Source: Chakrabartyella piscis (GTDB lineage Bacteria > Bacillota > Clostridia > Lachnospirales > Anaerotignaceae). Taken from it: a stretch of DNA of 64,000 nucleotides. The translations under genes were made by a program, and so were the position numbers. The notes beneath the pieces are model-generated. The model was not told the DNA's origin. It saw only the letters and a program-made list of their open reading frames with translations, and did not search any database. Shown here piece by piece: positions 18,831 through 28,091 of the stretch. Each line of letters begins with the position of its first letter. The first letter of the stretch is position 1. The DNA is taken from assembly GCA_030067835.1 (NCBI GenBank), contig CP092441.1, forward strand, positions 2,914,001-2,978,000, read 5' to 3'.

Positions 18831-18847
18831 CGTTTTGATTTTAAATT

Positions 18848-19807
18848 TTAGTCAAACAACTCAGATACAGAAATACCTTCATGGATACGTCTGATTGCAT
18901 CTGCAAACAATTGTGCAACACTTACGATTTGCATTTTGTCAATTTGTTTTTCTTCAGACATATGGATTGTGTCCAAAACCAACAATTCATCAATTGCAGA
19001 CTCTTGGATACGTTTCATTGCAGGACCACTGAGTACACCATGTGTACAGCAAGCTTCTACCATAATTGCGCCACGTTCTTTCAAAGCGTTTGCTGCATTT
19101 GTAATGGTACCAGCTGTGTCAATCATATCGTCGATCAAAACAACTTTTTTACCTTTGACATCACCAATGATGTTCATGATTTCGCTGACATTTGCTTTTG
19201 GTCTACGTTTGTCAATGATTGCCAAAGGAATGTTCAAACGTTCTGCAAAGACTCTTGTTCTGGTAACACTACCCAAATCAGGAGAAACTGCAACAAAGTT
19301 TTCCATTTCTTCGCTGTGTTTTTCTGTGTAATAGCTGGTCAACAAAGGAATACCCACCAAGTTATCCACAGGAATATCAAAGAAACCTTGGATTTGTGTA
19401 CAATGCAAGTCCATTGTAAGCACACGGTTTGCACCAGCTGTTGTCAACAAGTTTGCTACCAATTTTGCACTGATTGGATCTCTTGCACGAGCTTTACGAT
19501 CTTGACGAGCATAACCATAGTATGGCATTACCGCTGTAATTCTACCAGCAGAAGCACGTTTCATCGCATCAATCATAATCAACAATTCCATCAAATTGTC
19601 GTTTACTGGTGCAGAAGTGGGTTGGATGATAAATACATCTGCTCCACGAATGGTCTCATCAATCTTTACAGAAATTTCACCGTCGCTAAATTGACTTACT
19701 GTTGCATTACCCAATGTAAGACCCAACTTTTTTGCAATGTCTTCTGCCAATTCTGTGTTGGCATTACACGCAAAAATCTTGATGTTACCACGATCTGCAT
19801 AAATCAT
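18848..19807 (-). CDS. prs: Ribose-phosphate pyrophosphokinase
   Basis: Makes PRPP from ribose 5-phosphate and ATP for purine, pyrimidine, His, Trp and NAD synthesis. 319 residues, full length. Seen are [16 protein letters not shown] (ATP region), the signature [20 protein letters not shown] near 100, and the ribose-phosphate loop [14 protein letters not shown] near 222. AGGAGG is nine bases before ATG. It follows glmU in the same direction, the usual Firmicutes glmU-prs arrangement linking wall precursor and nucleotide supply. Confidence 0.97.
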   Translation of the reverse strand: MIYADRGNIKIFACNANTELAEDIAKKLGLTLGNATVSQFSDGEISVKIDETIRGADVFIIQPTSAPVNDNLMELLIMIDAMKRASAGRITAVMPYYGYARQDRKARARDPISAKLVANLLTTAGANRVLTMDLHCTQIQGFFDIPVDNLVGIPLLTSYYTEKHSEEMENFVAVSPDLGSVTRTRVFAERLNIPLAIIDKRRPKANVSEIMNIIGDVKGKKVVLIDDMIDTAGTITNAANALKERGAIMVEACCTHGVLSGPAMKRIQESAIDELLVLDTIHMSEEKQIDKMQIVSVAQLFADAIRRIHEGISVSELFD

Positions 19808-19899
19808 TTTTTAAATCCTCCTAAATTACTCGTCGCTTTATCCTTTGCTTTTCTATGTTACACCCATCAACAAGGAATTTCAACCACTATTGTCGAATT

Positions 19900-21276
19900 T
19901 TATGATTTTTTTTCGATTCTTTTTGTTTTCCATCCAGCAATGACACTTTGTCTTGCACGAGCAACCGCCAAAACATCTTCAGGAACATCCTTTGTAATTG
20001 TGGAGCCAGCAGCAATATATGCACCTTTTTTGATGGTAACCGGTGCCACCAAATTCACATTGCAACCTACAAATACGCCATCTTCAATTGTGGTTCTATG
20101 TTTTTTGGCGCCATCGTAATTGACCATAATGCTACCACAACCAAAGTTGATTTTTTCTCCAGCATCGGTATCGCCTACATAAGCAAGATGTGGGATTTTG
20201 GTACCATCACCAACAACAGAATTTTTCACTTCCACAAAATCGCCAACTTTTACATTGTTGCCAATGGTGCAATTTGGTCTGATATATGCATACGGACCAA
20301 CGGTTGTGTTGTTGCCAATGGTGGATTCCAAACCTGTGGAATTTTGGAAGATAACCCCATCACCCACTTGCAAATCTGTCATACGGGAATTGGGTCCAAT
20401 TTTACAATCTTCACCAATCTTGGTTTTGCCTTCCAATACACATCCTGGCAAAATAATGGTATCCATACCAATTTCCACATCTGAATCAATATACGTGTTG
20501 TCTGGGTCAATCAATGTGACTCCATTTTCCATGTGATATGCATTGATTCTATCTTTCATAATCTTTGCAGCTTCTGCCAATTGCATACGAGAATTGACAC
20601 CAAAGAACTCATCTTCATCTTCCGCAACCACAACTCCAACCTTATTGCCATTGTCCAAAATGATTTCCAAGCAATCGGTCAAGTAGTATTCACCTTGGGC
20701 ATTGTTGTTTTTGAGATTTGCCAAGGATTGTTTCAATTCTTTGCCTGAGAACACGTAAATTCCTGTGTTGATTTCAGAAATAGCACGTTCTTCTTCTGTG
20801 GCATCTTTGTGCTCCACAATGCAAACAAATCCATTGGATTGGTTACGAATGATACGACCATATCCATCGCTATTTTCTACAATTGCAGAAACCACAGTTG
20901 CAGAGTTGCCTTCTGCTTTGTGAATTGCCATCAAAGAAGTCAACGTTTCGCTTCTCATAAGTGGTGTATCCCCATACAAAATCAAAACATCATCATCATC
21001 AGAAAAAGCAGCTTCTGCCATAATCACTGCGTGACCAGTTCCTTTTTGTTCCCTTTGCCAAGCCACAGAAACGCCATCTCCTTGGATTGCTGCTTCCACT
21101 TCTTCGCCTTTGTGACCAATGACCACACAAACTTCTTCTGCACCACATTTTTTTGCAGTATCAATTACATATTCCACCATTGGTTTGTTACAAATTTCAT
21201 GCAACACCTTTGGTTTTTTGGATTGCATACGTTTTCCTTCACCAGCTGCCAAAATAATGGCTTTCAAATTTTTCAT
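19900..21276 (-). CDS. glmU: Bifunctional UDP-N-acetylglucosamine pyrophosphorylase/glucosamine-1-phosphate N-acetyltransferase
   Basis: Catalyses the last two steps to UDP-GlcNAc for peptidoglycan. ATG 21276 (AGGAG upstream) gives 458 residues, the family length; the reading from 21324 runs through a hairpin repeat. N-terminal nucleotidyltransferase: ILAAGEGKRMQSKKPKVLH near 10, LILYGDTPLM near 100. C-terminal left-handed beta helix with hexapeptide repeats (VGDFVEVKNS; GDTDAGEKINFGCG) and the acetyltransferase His/Lys region HRTTIEDGVFVG. First gene of glmU-prs. Confidence 0.97.
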   Translation of the reverse strand: MKNLKAIILAAGEGKRMQSKKPKVLHEICNKPMVEYVIDTAKKCGAEEVCVVIGHKGEEVEAAIQGDGVSVAWQREQKGTGHAVIMAEAAFSDDDDVLILYGDTPLMRSETLTSLMAIHKAEGNSATVVSAIVENSDGYGRIIRNQSNGFVCIVEHKDATEEERAISEINTGIYVFSGKELKQSLANLKNNNAQGEYYLTDCLEIILDNGNKVGVVVAEDEDEFFGVNSRMQLAEAAKIMKDRINAYHMENGVTLIDPDNTYIDSDVEIGMDTIILPGCVLEGKTKIGEDCKIGPNSRMTDLQVGDGVIFQNSTGLESTIGNNTTVGPYAYIRPNCTIGNNVKVGDFVEVKNSVVGDGTKIPHLAYVGDTDAGEKINFGCGSIMVNYDGAKKHRTTIEDGVFVGCNVNLVAPVTIKKGAYIAAGSTITKDVPEDVLAVARARQSVIAGWKTKRIEKKS

Positions 21277-21301
21277 TGTTTTTCTCCTTTTTCTATATGA
21301 T

Positions 21302-21634
21302 GCGGGAAGATGTTGTTTTCCCATACAATATCATTGGTTTTTTTGTTACTGCGGGAAGATGGTATCTTCCCCTACGATTGTGTATTCATGTTTATGGTAT
21401 TTCGATACGTTGTAATTTACTTTTTGATTTGTTGTTCTGGAAGGTTGTATCTTCCCCTACGATACAACATCAGTCAGCGGGCATTTTAAGTACACACCTA
21501 CTACATTCTATCCCATTTTCTCATTTTTCCAGTAGAAATGCAAGGAATTATTGTGAAAAAGAAGGTATGTTTCTGGAAACAAGCTAAACTTTCTGGATTG
21601 TGATTGCGGGAAGATGATATCTTCCCCTACGAAA
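21302..21634. repeat. Four near-identical GGGAAGAT hairpin repeats
   Basis: Copies at about 21303-21330, 21351-21377, 21438-21462 and 21605-21632, each GCGGGAAGAT, a short loop, ATCTTCCC and usually CCTACGA. This is a local run of one arm type, suggesting recent local duplication. The rest of this glmU upstream region (to 21820) shows no gene. Confidence 0.85.
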
Positions 21635-21820
21635 TTCTGATTTACTATTATTTTCTTTTCTCAATCAACAATAAGAAACCTAATATATATAAATACATTT
21701 CGGTACGCATACAATGCGCACCCTACAATATAAAAACTCTTTTTTCTTTCATTGAAACTTTTCTTTTGGTTTGCATTAAAAAATGTGTCCTCCAATTAAA
21801 TTAGAGAACACATCTTTATT

Positions 21821-21989
21821 TTACGGTAATACCGAATAATCCTGATTGCAAGATTTGTGAGGATATTTTTTCGTCAGAATCACCAAGAAACGCAGGCGAT
21901 ATTGGAAATATCGCCGAGGCTTTTGGGTGGTTATGATGGAGAAATAAACCACAAAGATTGTGATCTAGGGTTGTTCGGTGTTGCCTTAT
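21821..21989. repeat. 170-bp element with inverted-repeat ends (MITE-like)
   Basis: Left end TACGGTAATACCGAATAATC; the right end read on the other strand is TAAGGCAACACCGAACAACC. These match at 15 of 20 positions, all differences being pyrimidine changes except one. Each end itself includes the palindrome CGGTAATACCG or its relative. The interior (CGATATTGGAAATATCG, 21897-21913) is a further hairpin. It abuts the glgD stop codon and would form the 3' end of that transcript. Confidence 0.7.
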
Positions 21990-23102
21990 TTAGATGACAG
22001 TGCCTTTTTTCAATACAACTGGATAATCCAAGGTGCCAATGACATCTTTGCCATCGGAAACCACAACGTCTTTATCCAAGATTGCATATTCAATTTTACA
22101 ACCTTTACCGATTGTGGTACCTTCCATAATGATGGAATGTTTGACGCTTGCGCCTTCACCAACAAATACTTTGCGGAAGATGACAGAACTTTCCACCACA
22201 CCATTGAAGATGGTACCACTACCTACAATGGAGCCACGTACATCTGCGCCGACATTGTATTTTGCTGGTGGTTCATCCTTAGCTTTTGTTTCAATATATG
22301 GATATTCATTGATGAATGGATTGCGTACTTCTTTTTTCAAGAAGTCCATATTGGTTTTGTAGTATGCAATGATACCAGTACTGATGGTGCTCCAATATCC
22401 TTCAAATTCATAACCATAGATTTGCAAAGTATCTTTGTTTTCACAAATATAATCGCCAACCCAGTCATATTTACCTTCTGGCACCCCTTGTGTCAACAAA
22501 TCAATGAGCAAAGTTCTGGAAATTACATACATACCCAAGGAAGCACAGTTTGTTTTTGCTTGTTCTGGTTTTTCTTCAAAACCAATCATTCTACCGGCTT
22601 CGTTCATTTCCATGATACCAAAGTTACGCAAATTGTCTTCCATTTTTTTATAAACAACAGTAATATCAGCACCACTTTCCACATGTTGGTTGATCACTTT
22701 GCTATAATCGATTTTATAGATTGCATCCCCACTTGTAACCACAACATATTCCTCAGTACTTCTAAGAAGATAGGAAATATTTTGGTATATGGAATCTGCT
22801 GTACCTCTAAACCAGTTGGATTCTGTACTGCTGATATAAGGTGTGAATACGAAAAGCCCACCTTGTTTACGACCAAAATCCCACCATTTGGAAGAGGTCA
22901 AGTGATCTCGCAAAGAACGAGAATTGTATTGTGTGAGCACTGCCACTTTACCAATGCCACTATTGGACATATTACTCAAAACAAAATCAATTGCACGATA
23001 GCTACTTGCAATGGGCAAAGCTGCCGCTGCTCTATTTTCAGTCAATTGACCCAGTCTTCCTTTATTATTACCACCTGCTAAGATAACCCCAATTGCTTTC
23101 AT
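21990..23102 (-). CDS. glgD: Glucose-1-phosphate adenylyltransferase, GlgD subunit
   Basis: Partner of GlgC in the ADP-glucose pyrophosphorylase of Firmicutes, supplying ADP-glucose for glycogen; GlgD is usually thought regulatory with degenerate catalysis. 370 residues with nucleotidyltransferase fold: ILAGGNNKGRLGQLTENRAA at the start, where the GG..R loop is altered from the GlgC form, and a C-terminal beta helix (VGEGASVKHSIIMEGTTIG). GGAGG precedes ATG. Stop of glgC and start of glgD are one base apart, so the pair is translationally coupled. Confidence 0.93.
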   Translation of the reverse strand: MKAIGVILAGGNNKGRLGQLTENRAAAALPIASSYRAIDFVLSNMSNSGIGKVAVLTQYNSRSLRDHLTSSKWWDFGRKQGGLFVFTPYISSTESNWFRGTADSIYQNISYLLRSTEEYVVVTSGDAIYKIDYSKVINQHVESGADITVVYKKMEDNLRNFGIMEMNEAGRMIGFEEKPEQAKTNCASLGMYVISRTLLIDLLTQGVPEGKYDWVGDYICENKDTLQIYGYEFEGYWSTISTGIIAYYKTNMDFLKKEVRNPFINEYPYIETKAKDEPPAKYNVGADVRGSIVGSGTIFNGVVESSVIFRKVFVGEGASVKHSIIMEGTTIGKGCKIEYAILDKDVVVSDGKDVIGTLDYPVVLKKGTVI

Positions 23103-23103
23103 C

Positions 23104-24381
23104 TTATTTGCCCTCCTTTACAATAGACTTGCCACTTACCAATACTCCATTTGGATAATCAGATTCCACTGTTTTGCCATAAGCCACACAGTTTTTACCA
23201 ATTTTCACATTTGCTGGAATTGTGGTGTGATCACCCAAAACGGTAATGCCACTATCATAAATACCAGGTTTTCTTTCATTTGGAATATTTTCACCAATGC
23301 CCATTTGTACGCCTTCACCAACAACGCAACGTTCATCAATGATACAACGCTCAATAACCGCACCAGCACCAATGACAGTTTTGCCCATGATGATGGAATC
23401 ACGTACAATTGCGCCTTCGCCAACGTATACTTCATCTCCCAAGATGGAACGTGTTACTTCACCATAGATTTCACAGCCATCGGAAATCAATGCTTCGCTG
23501 ACCTTAGCCTCTACACCTGTAAACGCTGGTGGTTGATGATCGGAATTTGTGTATACTTTCCAACGTGATTCATACAAGTTGAATTCTGGCAATGTACGAA
23601 TCAGCTCCATATTGGATTCCCAGTAGGATTCAATTGTTCCAACATCTTTCCAATAGCCTTGGAAACGATAGGATTGCAATTTTTGTCCTTCATCCAACAT
23701 TTTTGGAATGATATGTTTCCCAAAATCACTATCTGGATGAATTTCATTGTCTTCAATCAATGCATCACGGAGTCTGTCCCATGTGAAGATATAGATACCC
23801 ATAGAAGCCAAATTGCTCTTTGGATTTGCTGGTTTTTCTTCAAATTCATAGATGCTACCATCTGGATTTGTGTTCATGATACCGAAACGACTTGCTTCTT
23901 CCATGGTCACTTCCAAAACAGCGATGGTTGCTGCTGCGCCAGTTTCTTTGTGTTCACGCAACATATCAGAATAGTCCATTTTGTAGATATGATCCCCAGA
24001 AAGAATCAAAACATATTCTGGATTGTTGTTGTCGATATAATCGATATTTTGATAAATTGCATTTGCAGTTCCCATGAACCATTCACCAGAATCTCCGCCA
24101 CCTTTTACATGAGGTGCCAAAATGGTTACACCACCATTTTTACGATCCAAATCCCAAGGAATACCAATACCAATATGTTGGTTCAAACGAAGTGGTTGAT
24201 ATTGTGTCAACACACCAACGGTATTTACACCAGAATTGATACAGTTGCTCAAAGGGAAATCAATAATGCGGTATCTACCGCCAAAGCTAACAGCCGGTTT
24301 TGCCACCTTCCTTGTAAGTACACCCAGTCTGCTTCCTTGACCACCTGCCAAAAGCATTGCCAACATTTCATTTTTTCGCAT
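23104..24381 (-). CDS. glgC: Glucose-1-phosphate adenylyltransferase catalytic subunit
   Basis: Makes ADP-glucose from ATP and glucose 1-phosphate, the committed step of glycogen synthesis. 425 residues. Motifs: [20 protein letters not shown] at 10-29, a second conserved block [16 protein letters not shown]-like ([18 protein letters not shown]) and [13 protein letters not shown] with the metal Asp; YEFEEKP near 180; C-terminal beta helix. GGGGG lies nine bases before ATG. First gene of glgC-glgD; no other glg genes are in the window. Confidence 0.96.
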   Translation of the reverse strand: MRKNEMLAMLLAGGQGSRLGVLTRKVAKPAVSFGGRYRIIDFPLSNCINSGVNTVGVLTQYQPLRLNQHIGIGIPWDLDRKNGGVTILAPHVKGGGDSGEWFMGTANAIYQNIDYIDNNNPEYVLILSGDHIYKMDYSDMLREHKETGAAATIAVLEVTMEEASRFGIMNTNPDGSIYEFEEKPANPKSNLASMGIYIFTWDRLRDALIEDNEIHPDSDFGKHIIPKMLDEGQKLQSYRFQGYWKDVGTIESYWESNMELIRTLPEFNLYESRWKVYTNSDHQPPAFTGVEAKVSEALISDGCEIYGEVTRSILGDEVYVGEGAIVRDSIIMGKTVIGAGAVIERCIIDERCVVGEGVQMGIGENIPNERKPGIYDSGITVLGDHTTIPANVKIGKNCVAYGKTVESDYPNGVLVSGKSIVKEGK

Positions 24382-25112
24382 TTACATCTGCCCCCTGTCT
24401 AGTAACGTTTTGTTTTGTACACAACTTTCTTGCTTTCAAACATGCTTCTTACCTTGTTTTGCAGAAACTTCTTGTCCTGAATATGATGTATATTCACATA
24501 CCCTTTTCATTATACAATAAAAGCGGAGAAAGTATGGTACAAATGAACAAATTGTTGCACTCGTGCCAAACAATTGGTTCTTTTGTGCCATCATTTGCGT
24601 AGCAAATGTATCCAAGTACTCGCAGAGTACTGGATATTCTCTGCCTGTTTGCCAATAGTATACCATAACATAAAATTGCAAAATACATCTCCATGTTAAA
24701 TGTGTATGAAATCCCTTTTTTTCTTCTAAAACCAACAACAGTTTCCTTTTCTTTCGATTCCACACATTTTTATGTATTTTTACCGAAATCAAAGTGTTTG
24801 CCCATAGCCTTTTATGCACTTTGGACGTTTTATGTCCCTCACGATTCCATCACATGTTTTTCTTATGGTAATTTAGTATCATCATATCATAGATTTGTAA
24901 AAAAATATAGTTATTTTTATATTTTCTTAAATTTTTTTCGATTTTCTACGAAAAACATCCATACACACCACATGGATTTCCATAATGATACTATTCTACA
25001 TTCAAACATAAAAACCCTTTTTCTTTTGATTGCTTGTTGTATGATTATGGAGATTTTTCCGTTTTTTTCCATTTTTTTGTGAAAATTTGATGTGTCTTTT
25101 TTACAGAAATCA
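24382..25112. other. Gene-poor AT-rich spacer upstream of glgC and murC
   Basis: About 730 bp between divergent glgC (minus) and murC (plus). It is T-rich with no open frame that has both ribosome site and plausible composition. One strong hairpin, CCAAGTACTC/GAGTACTGG (24611-24632), resembles the inner part of the hairpin at 6806-6856. The glgC promoter must lie here but is not obvious. Confidence 0.5.
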
Positions 25113-25141
25113 TTGCCAATGTGTCTTCTGTATACTATAAT
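25113..25141 (+). promoter_or_regulatory. Probable murC promoter
   Basis: TTGCCA at 25113, 17-bp spacer, perfect TATAAT at 25136, about 50 bp before the murC ATG. Confidence 0.7.
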
Positions 25142-25194
25142 AAGGCAAAGGAATCACATAACACATAAATTTATCATTGCAAAGGCGGTATCGT

Positions 25195-26568
25195 ATGCAA
25201 ACAACCTTTCAAACAACAGATCATATATATTTCATTGGCATTGGTGGCATCAGCATGTCTGGGCTTGCAGAAATCTTATCCAATCGTGGGTTTACTGTTT
25301 CTGGCTCTGACATGAAAACATCCCAAACAGTGGAACATTTACAAAACCAAGGCATAGTGGTGCACATTGGTCAAAAACGTGGCAACATCACCCCTAGTGT
25401 GACACAAGTGATTTACACTGCTGCCATTTCTGAAACCAACCCTGAATGGTTGGAAGCCAAAGAATTGGGTATTCCCATGATGGAACGTGCTGAATTTTTG
25501 GGTCAACTTATGAGTGAATACGCAAACTCTGTTGCTGTTGCTGGCACACATGGCAAAACCACAACCACATCTATGGTGGCAGAAATTTTGCTTGCAGCCA
25601 AAACAGATCCTACCATCACCGTTGGTGGTATGTTGCCAACCATTGGCAGCAATTTACGCATTGGAAATTCTTCTTATTTCGTGGCAGAAGCATGTGAATA
25701 TCACAATAGTTTCTTGCATCTATCTCCATATGTAGGAATTGTTTTGAATGTAGAAGCAGATCATTTGGATTTCTTTGGCACTTTGGAACATATTTATGAA
25801 TCTTTCCAAAAATTTGGTAAGAAAATCCAAACAAAGGGTGTGCTTCTGGTAAACCAAACCATTTCCAATTTGCATTTTCTCATAGATAACTTGGATTGTA
25901 CAGTGGAAATCTTTGGCACTGCAAATGGTGCTGACTGGGTTGCAAAAAACATTGTTCACAACCCTGATGGTGGCAATACCTTTGATGTGTATTATCATAA
26001 TGAATTTGTCACTTCTGTTTTGTTGCATGTACCTGGTATGCACAACATTGAAAATGCTTTGGCATCCATTGGTGCTGCTCATTATTTGGGGATTGCACCA
26101 GAAGTCTATACAAAAGGTTTGGAACATTTCCATGGCACTGACCGCAGATTCCAATACAAAGGTGAAAAAGATGGTGTTTTGGTCATTGACGACTATGCGC
26201 ACCATCCAACAGAATTGTCTGTGACCTTGGCAGCTGCAAAAACACGTGAAAAGAATCGTATTTTCTGTGTGTTTCAACCACATACATTCTCCAGAACCAA
26301 GTTTTTGTTTGATGAATTTGCAAATGCCTTTGGTGATGCAGATGAAGTGATCATTGCAAAGATTTATGCTGCTAGAGAAGTGGATGATGGTTCCATCAGT
26401 GGTGCTGATTTGGCAGAAGCCATTGCAAAAACAGGTAAATCTGCAAGATATTTTGAAACATTTGATGAGATTTCTGATTATGTCAAAGAACATTGCAAAG
26501 CTGGAGATATGCTTTTGACTGCTGGTGCTGGTGATGTGTATTTGATTGGTGAAGAGTATTTGAAATAA
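25195..26568 (+). CDS. murC: UDP-N-acetylmuramate--L-alanine ligase
   Basis: Cytosolic ATP-dependent ligase that adds L-Ala to UDP-MurNAc. ATG 25195 with AGGCGG six bases upstream gives 457 residues; a TTG reading 18 bases earlier would include that site. N-terminal Rossmann part HIYFIGIGGISMSGLAEIL, P-loop VAGTHGKTTTTSM near 117, the Mur-ligase EACEYHNSFL and NVEADHLDFF, and the C-terminal DDYAHHPTEL near 335 and HTFSRT. It is a single-gene unit with its own promoter and terminator. Confidence 0.96.
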   Translation: MQTTFQTTDHIYFIGIGGISMSGLAEILSNRGFTVSGSDMKTSQTVEHLQNQGIVVHIGQKRGNITPSVTQVIYTAAISETNPEWLEAKELGIPMMERAEFLGQLMSEYANSVAVAGTHGKTTTTSMVAEILLAAKTDPTITVGGMLPTIGSNLRIGNSSYFVAEACEYHNSFLHLSPYVGIVLNVEADHLDFFGTLEHIYESFQKFGKKIQTKGVLLVNQTISNLHFLIDNLDCTVEIFGTANGADWVAKNIVHNPDGGNTFDVYYHNEFVTSVLLHVPGMHNIENALASIGAAHYLGIAPEVYTKGLEHFHGTDRRFQYKGEKDGVLVIDDYAHHPTELSVTLAAAKTREKNRIFCVFQPHTFSRTKFLFDEFANAFGDADEVIIAKIYAAREVDDGSISGADLAEAIAKTGKSARYFETFDEISDYVKEHCKAGDMLLTAGAGDVYLIGEEYLK

Positions 26569-26584
26569 AATGAAATGAAATGAA

Positions 26585-26607
26585 GAGGGTGTATGCCCTC
26601 TTTTTTT
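26585..26607 (+). terminator. murC terminator
   Basis: GAGGG/CCCTC around TGTATG, followed by seven T, 16 bp after the stop codon. Confidence 0.9.
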
Positions 26608-26734
26608 GTGTTGTGGCAGTGCATCCCATTTGAATTTTGTGGCAGTTTATGACAGGCTCCACATAGGGATGCCCCTACAATTATATCATATTTGTGTTGT
26701 GTGGTTGGTTATGGATGCTGTTTCATTGCATACA

Positions 26735-26761
26735 AAAAGGGACATACGCATGCCCCTTTAT
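26735..26761 (-). terminator. Terminator of the TPR gene pair
   Basis: On the minus strand AAAGGGGCATGC pairs with GCATGTCCCTTT-like bases and TTTTTG follows. It overlaps the stop region of the second TPR gene. An imperfect variable-arm hairpin lies just beyond at 26655-26680. Confidence 0.65.
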
Positions 26762-26763
26762 TT

Positions 26764-27411
26764 TTATGCTTCTTCAGTTGGTTCTTCCAATGGATGTTCT
26801 GCCAAATAGGCATCCATACGTTGTTGCAATGGTTCAAAATTCACACCTGGCATAGGTTCTGTCCAATTGGCAATTGCATAGTCCAAAAGTTCCTTTGCTT
26901 GTGTCCAATTGCCTGTTTCCATTGCATAGAATATAGCAACAATGGAATTGAACATGGGCAAATTTCCACTAACAGGCAATTTTTGCAGTTTCTTACTACT
27001 GGATTGAATCAAAGTCATGGCATTTTGTGTTTCATTCAGGTGAATGTAGATATTTGCCAAAACCACATAATAAATCCCAACAGAATTTTTTTGCATACGT
27101 CCTGGAGAAATGGTTTTTATCACCGACAACGCAGATGTATAGTCTCGTTTTTGCATATGTGCAATTGCAACATTGATACGCAACATAGAACGATATCCCT
27201 TTGGAACAAATTTTTTCAAAATCAATTCCATCTCATGGATATAGGTGTCTGGATCACTCATCAAATAAGGTGCCAAAACATTCAATTTTTTCAAAAAGCG
27301 GATATTCAAACCCATAACCAATCCAATAAAAGCAAGCAACGCCACAATGGTCAATATACCATTCAGATTGCTTCCTGTGGAGGTGGTACTCAAAAGAAAC
27401 ATACCATTCAT
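26764..27411 (-). CDS. Membrane-anchored TPR-like protein, second of two paralogues
   Basis: ATG 27411 with GGGAGG seven bases upstream gives 215 residues. Begins MNGMFLLSTTSTGSNLNG, then one hydrophobic segment (about 18-38), then helical repeats of TPR type (ALSVIKTISPGRMQKNSVGI; YYVVLANIYIHLNETQNAM). It is clearly related along its length to the gene 14 bp upstream, so the pair arose by tandem duplication. The function is unknown; the layout suggests a membrane-tethered scaffold. Confidence 0.75.
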   Translation of the reverse strand: MNGMFLLSTTSTGSNLNGILTIVALLAFIGLVMGLNIRFLKKLNVLAPYLMSDPDTYIHEMELILKKFVPKGYRSMLRINVAIAHMQKRDYTSALSVIKTISPGRMQKNSVGIYYVVLANIYIHLNETQNAMTLIQSSSKKLQKLPVSGNLPMFNSIVAIFYAMETGNWTQAKELLDYAIANWTEPMPGVNFEPLQQRMDAYLAEHPLEEPTEEA

Positions 27412-27425
27412 AGAAATACCTCCCA

Positions 27426-28061
27426 TTAACCTTGTCTACGAGCTGCTTCTACACAAGCATTCATACGTTTGTATAAAATATTGAAATCCACACCAGCCAT
27501 ACGTGTTGGGAATGTTTTCTTCACATGATCCAAAATTTCCTTTGCATATACCCAGTCATTTTCTTCCATAGCCACAAATGCTTTCAAAAATGCATTGAGT
27601 CTAGGCAAGTTTCCACCTGTTTCAAAACGATTCAAGTCTTTCAATTCATTGTGGATGATTTCCAAAGCCTTTTCATTTTCACCCAGGTGTACATAGATAT
27701 GTGCCAAATTCATATAGAATTCATACTTGCTTTTTCTACCCATACGCATCTCTTTGACAGGCAAAATGGTTTCCAAAGCCTTTGGATAATTGTGCTTTTC
27801 CATATATGCCACAGCAATATTGGTGATCAACATAGATTTGAAATCCTTTGGCACACGTCCCTGCATAAGGGTTTCCATTTCCTTAATGTATTGGTCTGGA
27901 TTTTCGTACATCAAAGGTGCAAACTTGTTGATTTTATTCATAAATCCCATGATTTTACGAACAAAGAAAATACTGACGATACAGACAACAGCAATTGGCA
28001 AAATAGATGTAATCATGCTGCCTGCTGATGCGGTGCTCAAAAGAAACATATTTGTATTCAT
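27426..28061 (-). CDS. Membrane-anchored TPR-like protein, first of two paralogues
   Basis: 211 residues, starting MNTNMFLLSTASAGSMITS, with a transmembrane segment at about 15-36 (ILPIAVVCIVSIFFV) and then about five helix pairs with TPR spacing (NYPKALETILPVKE; FYMNLAHIYVHLGENEKALE). GAGGAGG is eight bases before ATG. Both paralogues share the unusual MFLLSTxSxGS start, which is conserved more than expected for a plain anchor. No catalytic motif. Confidence 0.78.
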   Translation of the reverse strand: MNTNMFLLSTASAGSMITSILPIAVVCIVSIFFVRKIMGFMNKINKFAPLMYENPDQYIKEMETLMQGRVPKDFKSMLITNIAVAYMEKHNYPKALETILPVKEMRMGRKSKYEFYMNLAHIYVHLGENEKALEIIHNELKDLNRFETGGNLPRLNAFLKAFVAMEENDWVYAKEILDHVKKTFPTRMAGVDFNILYKRMNACVEAARRQG

Positions 28062-28091
28062 TGAAAATACCTCCTCAAAGTATGTGCTGGA

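Noticed and set aside
21302-21634. Repeated GGGAAGAT hairpins as a possible CRISPR array
   Set aside because: Spacing is irregular (about 50-170 bp), repeats are imperfect, and there are no cas genes.
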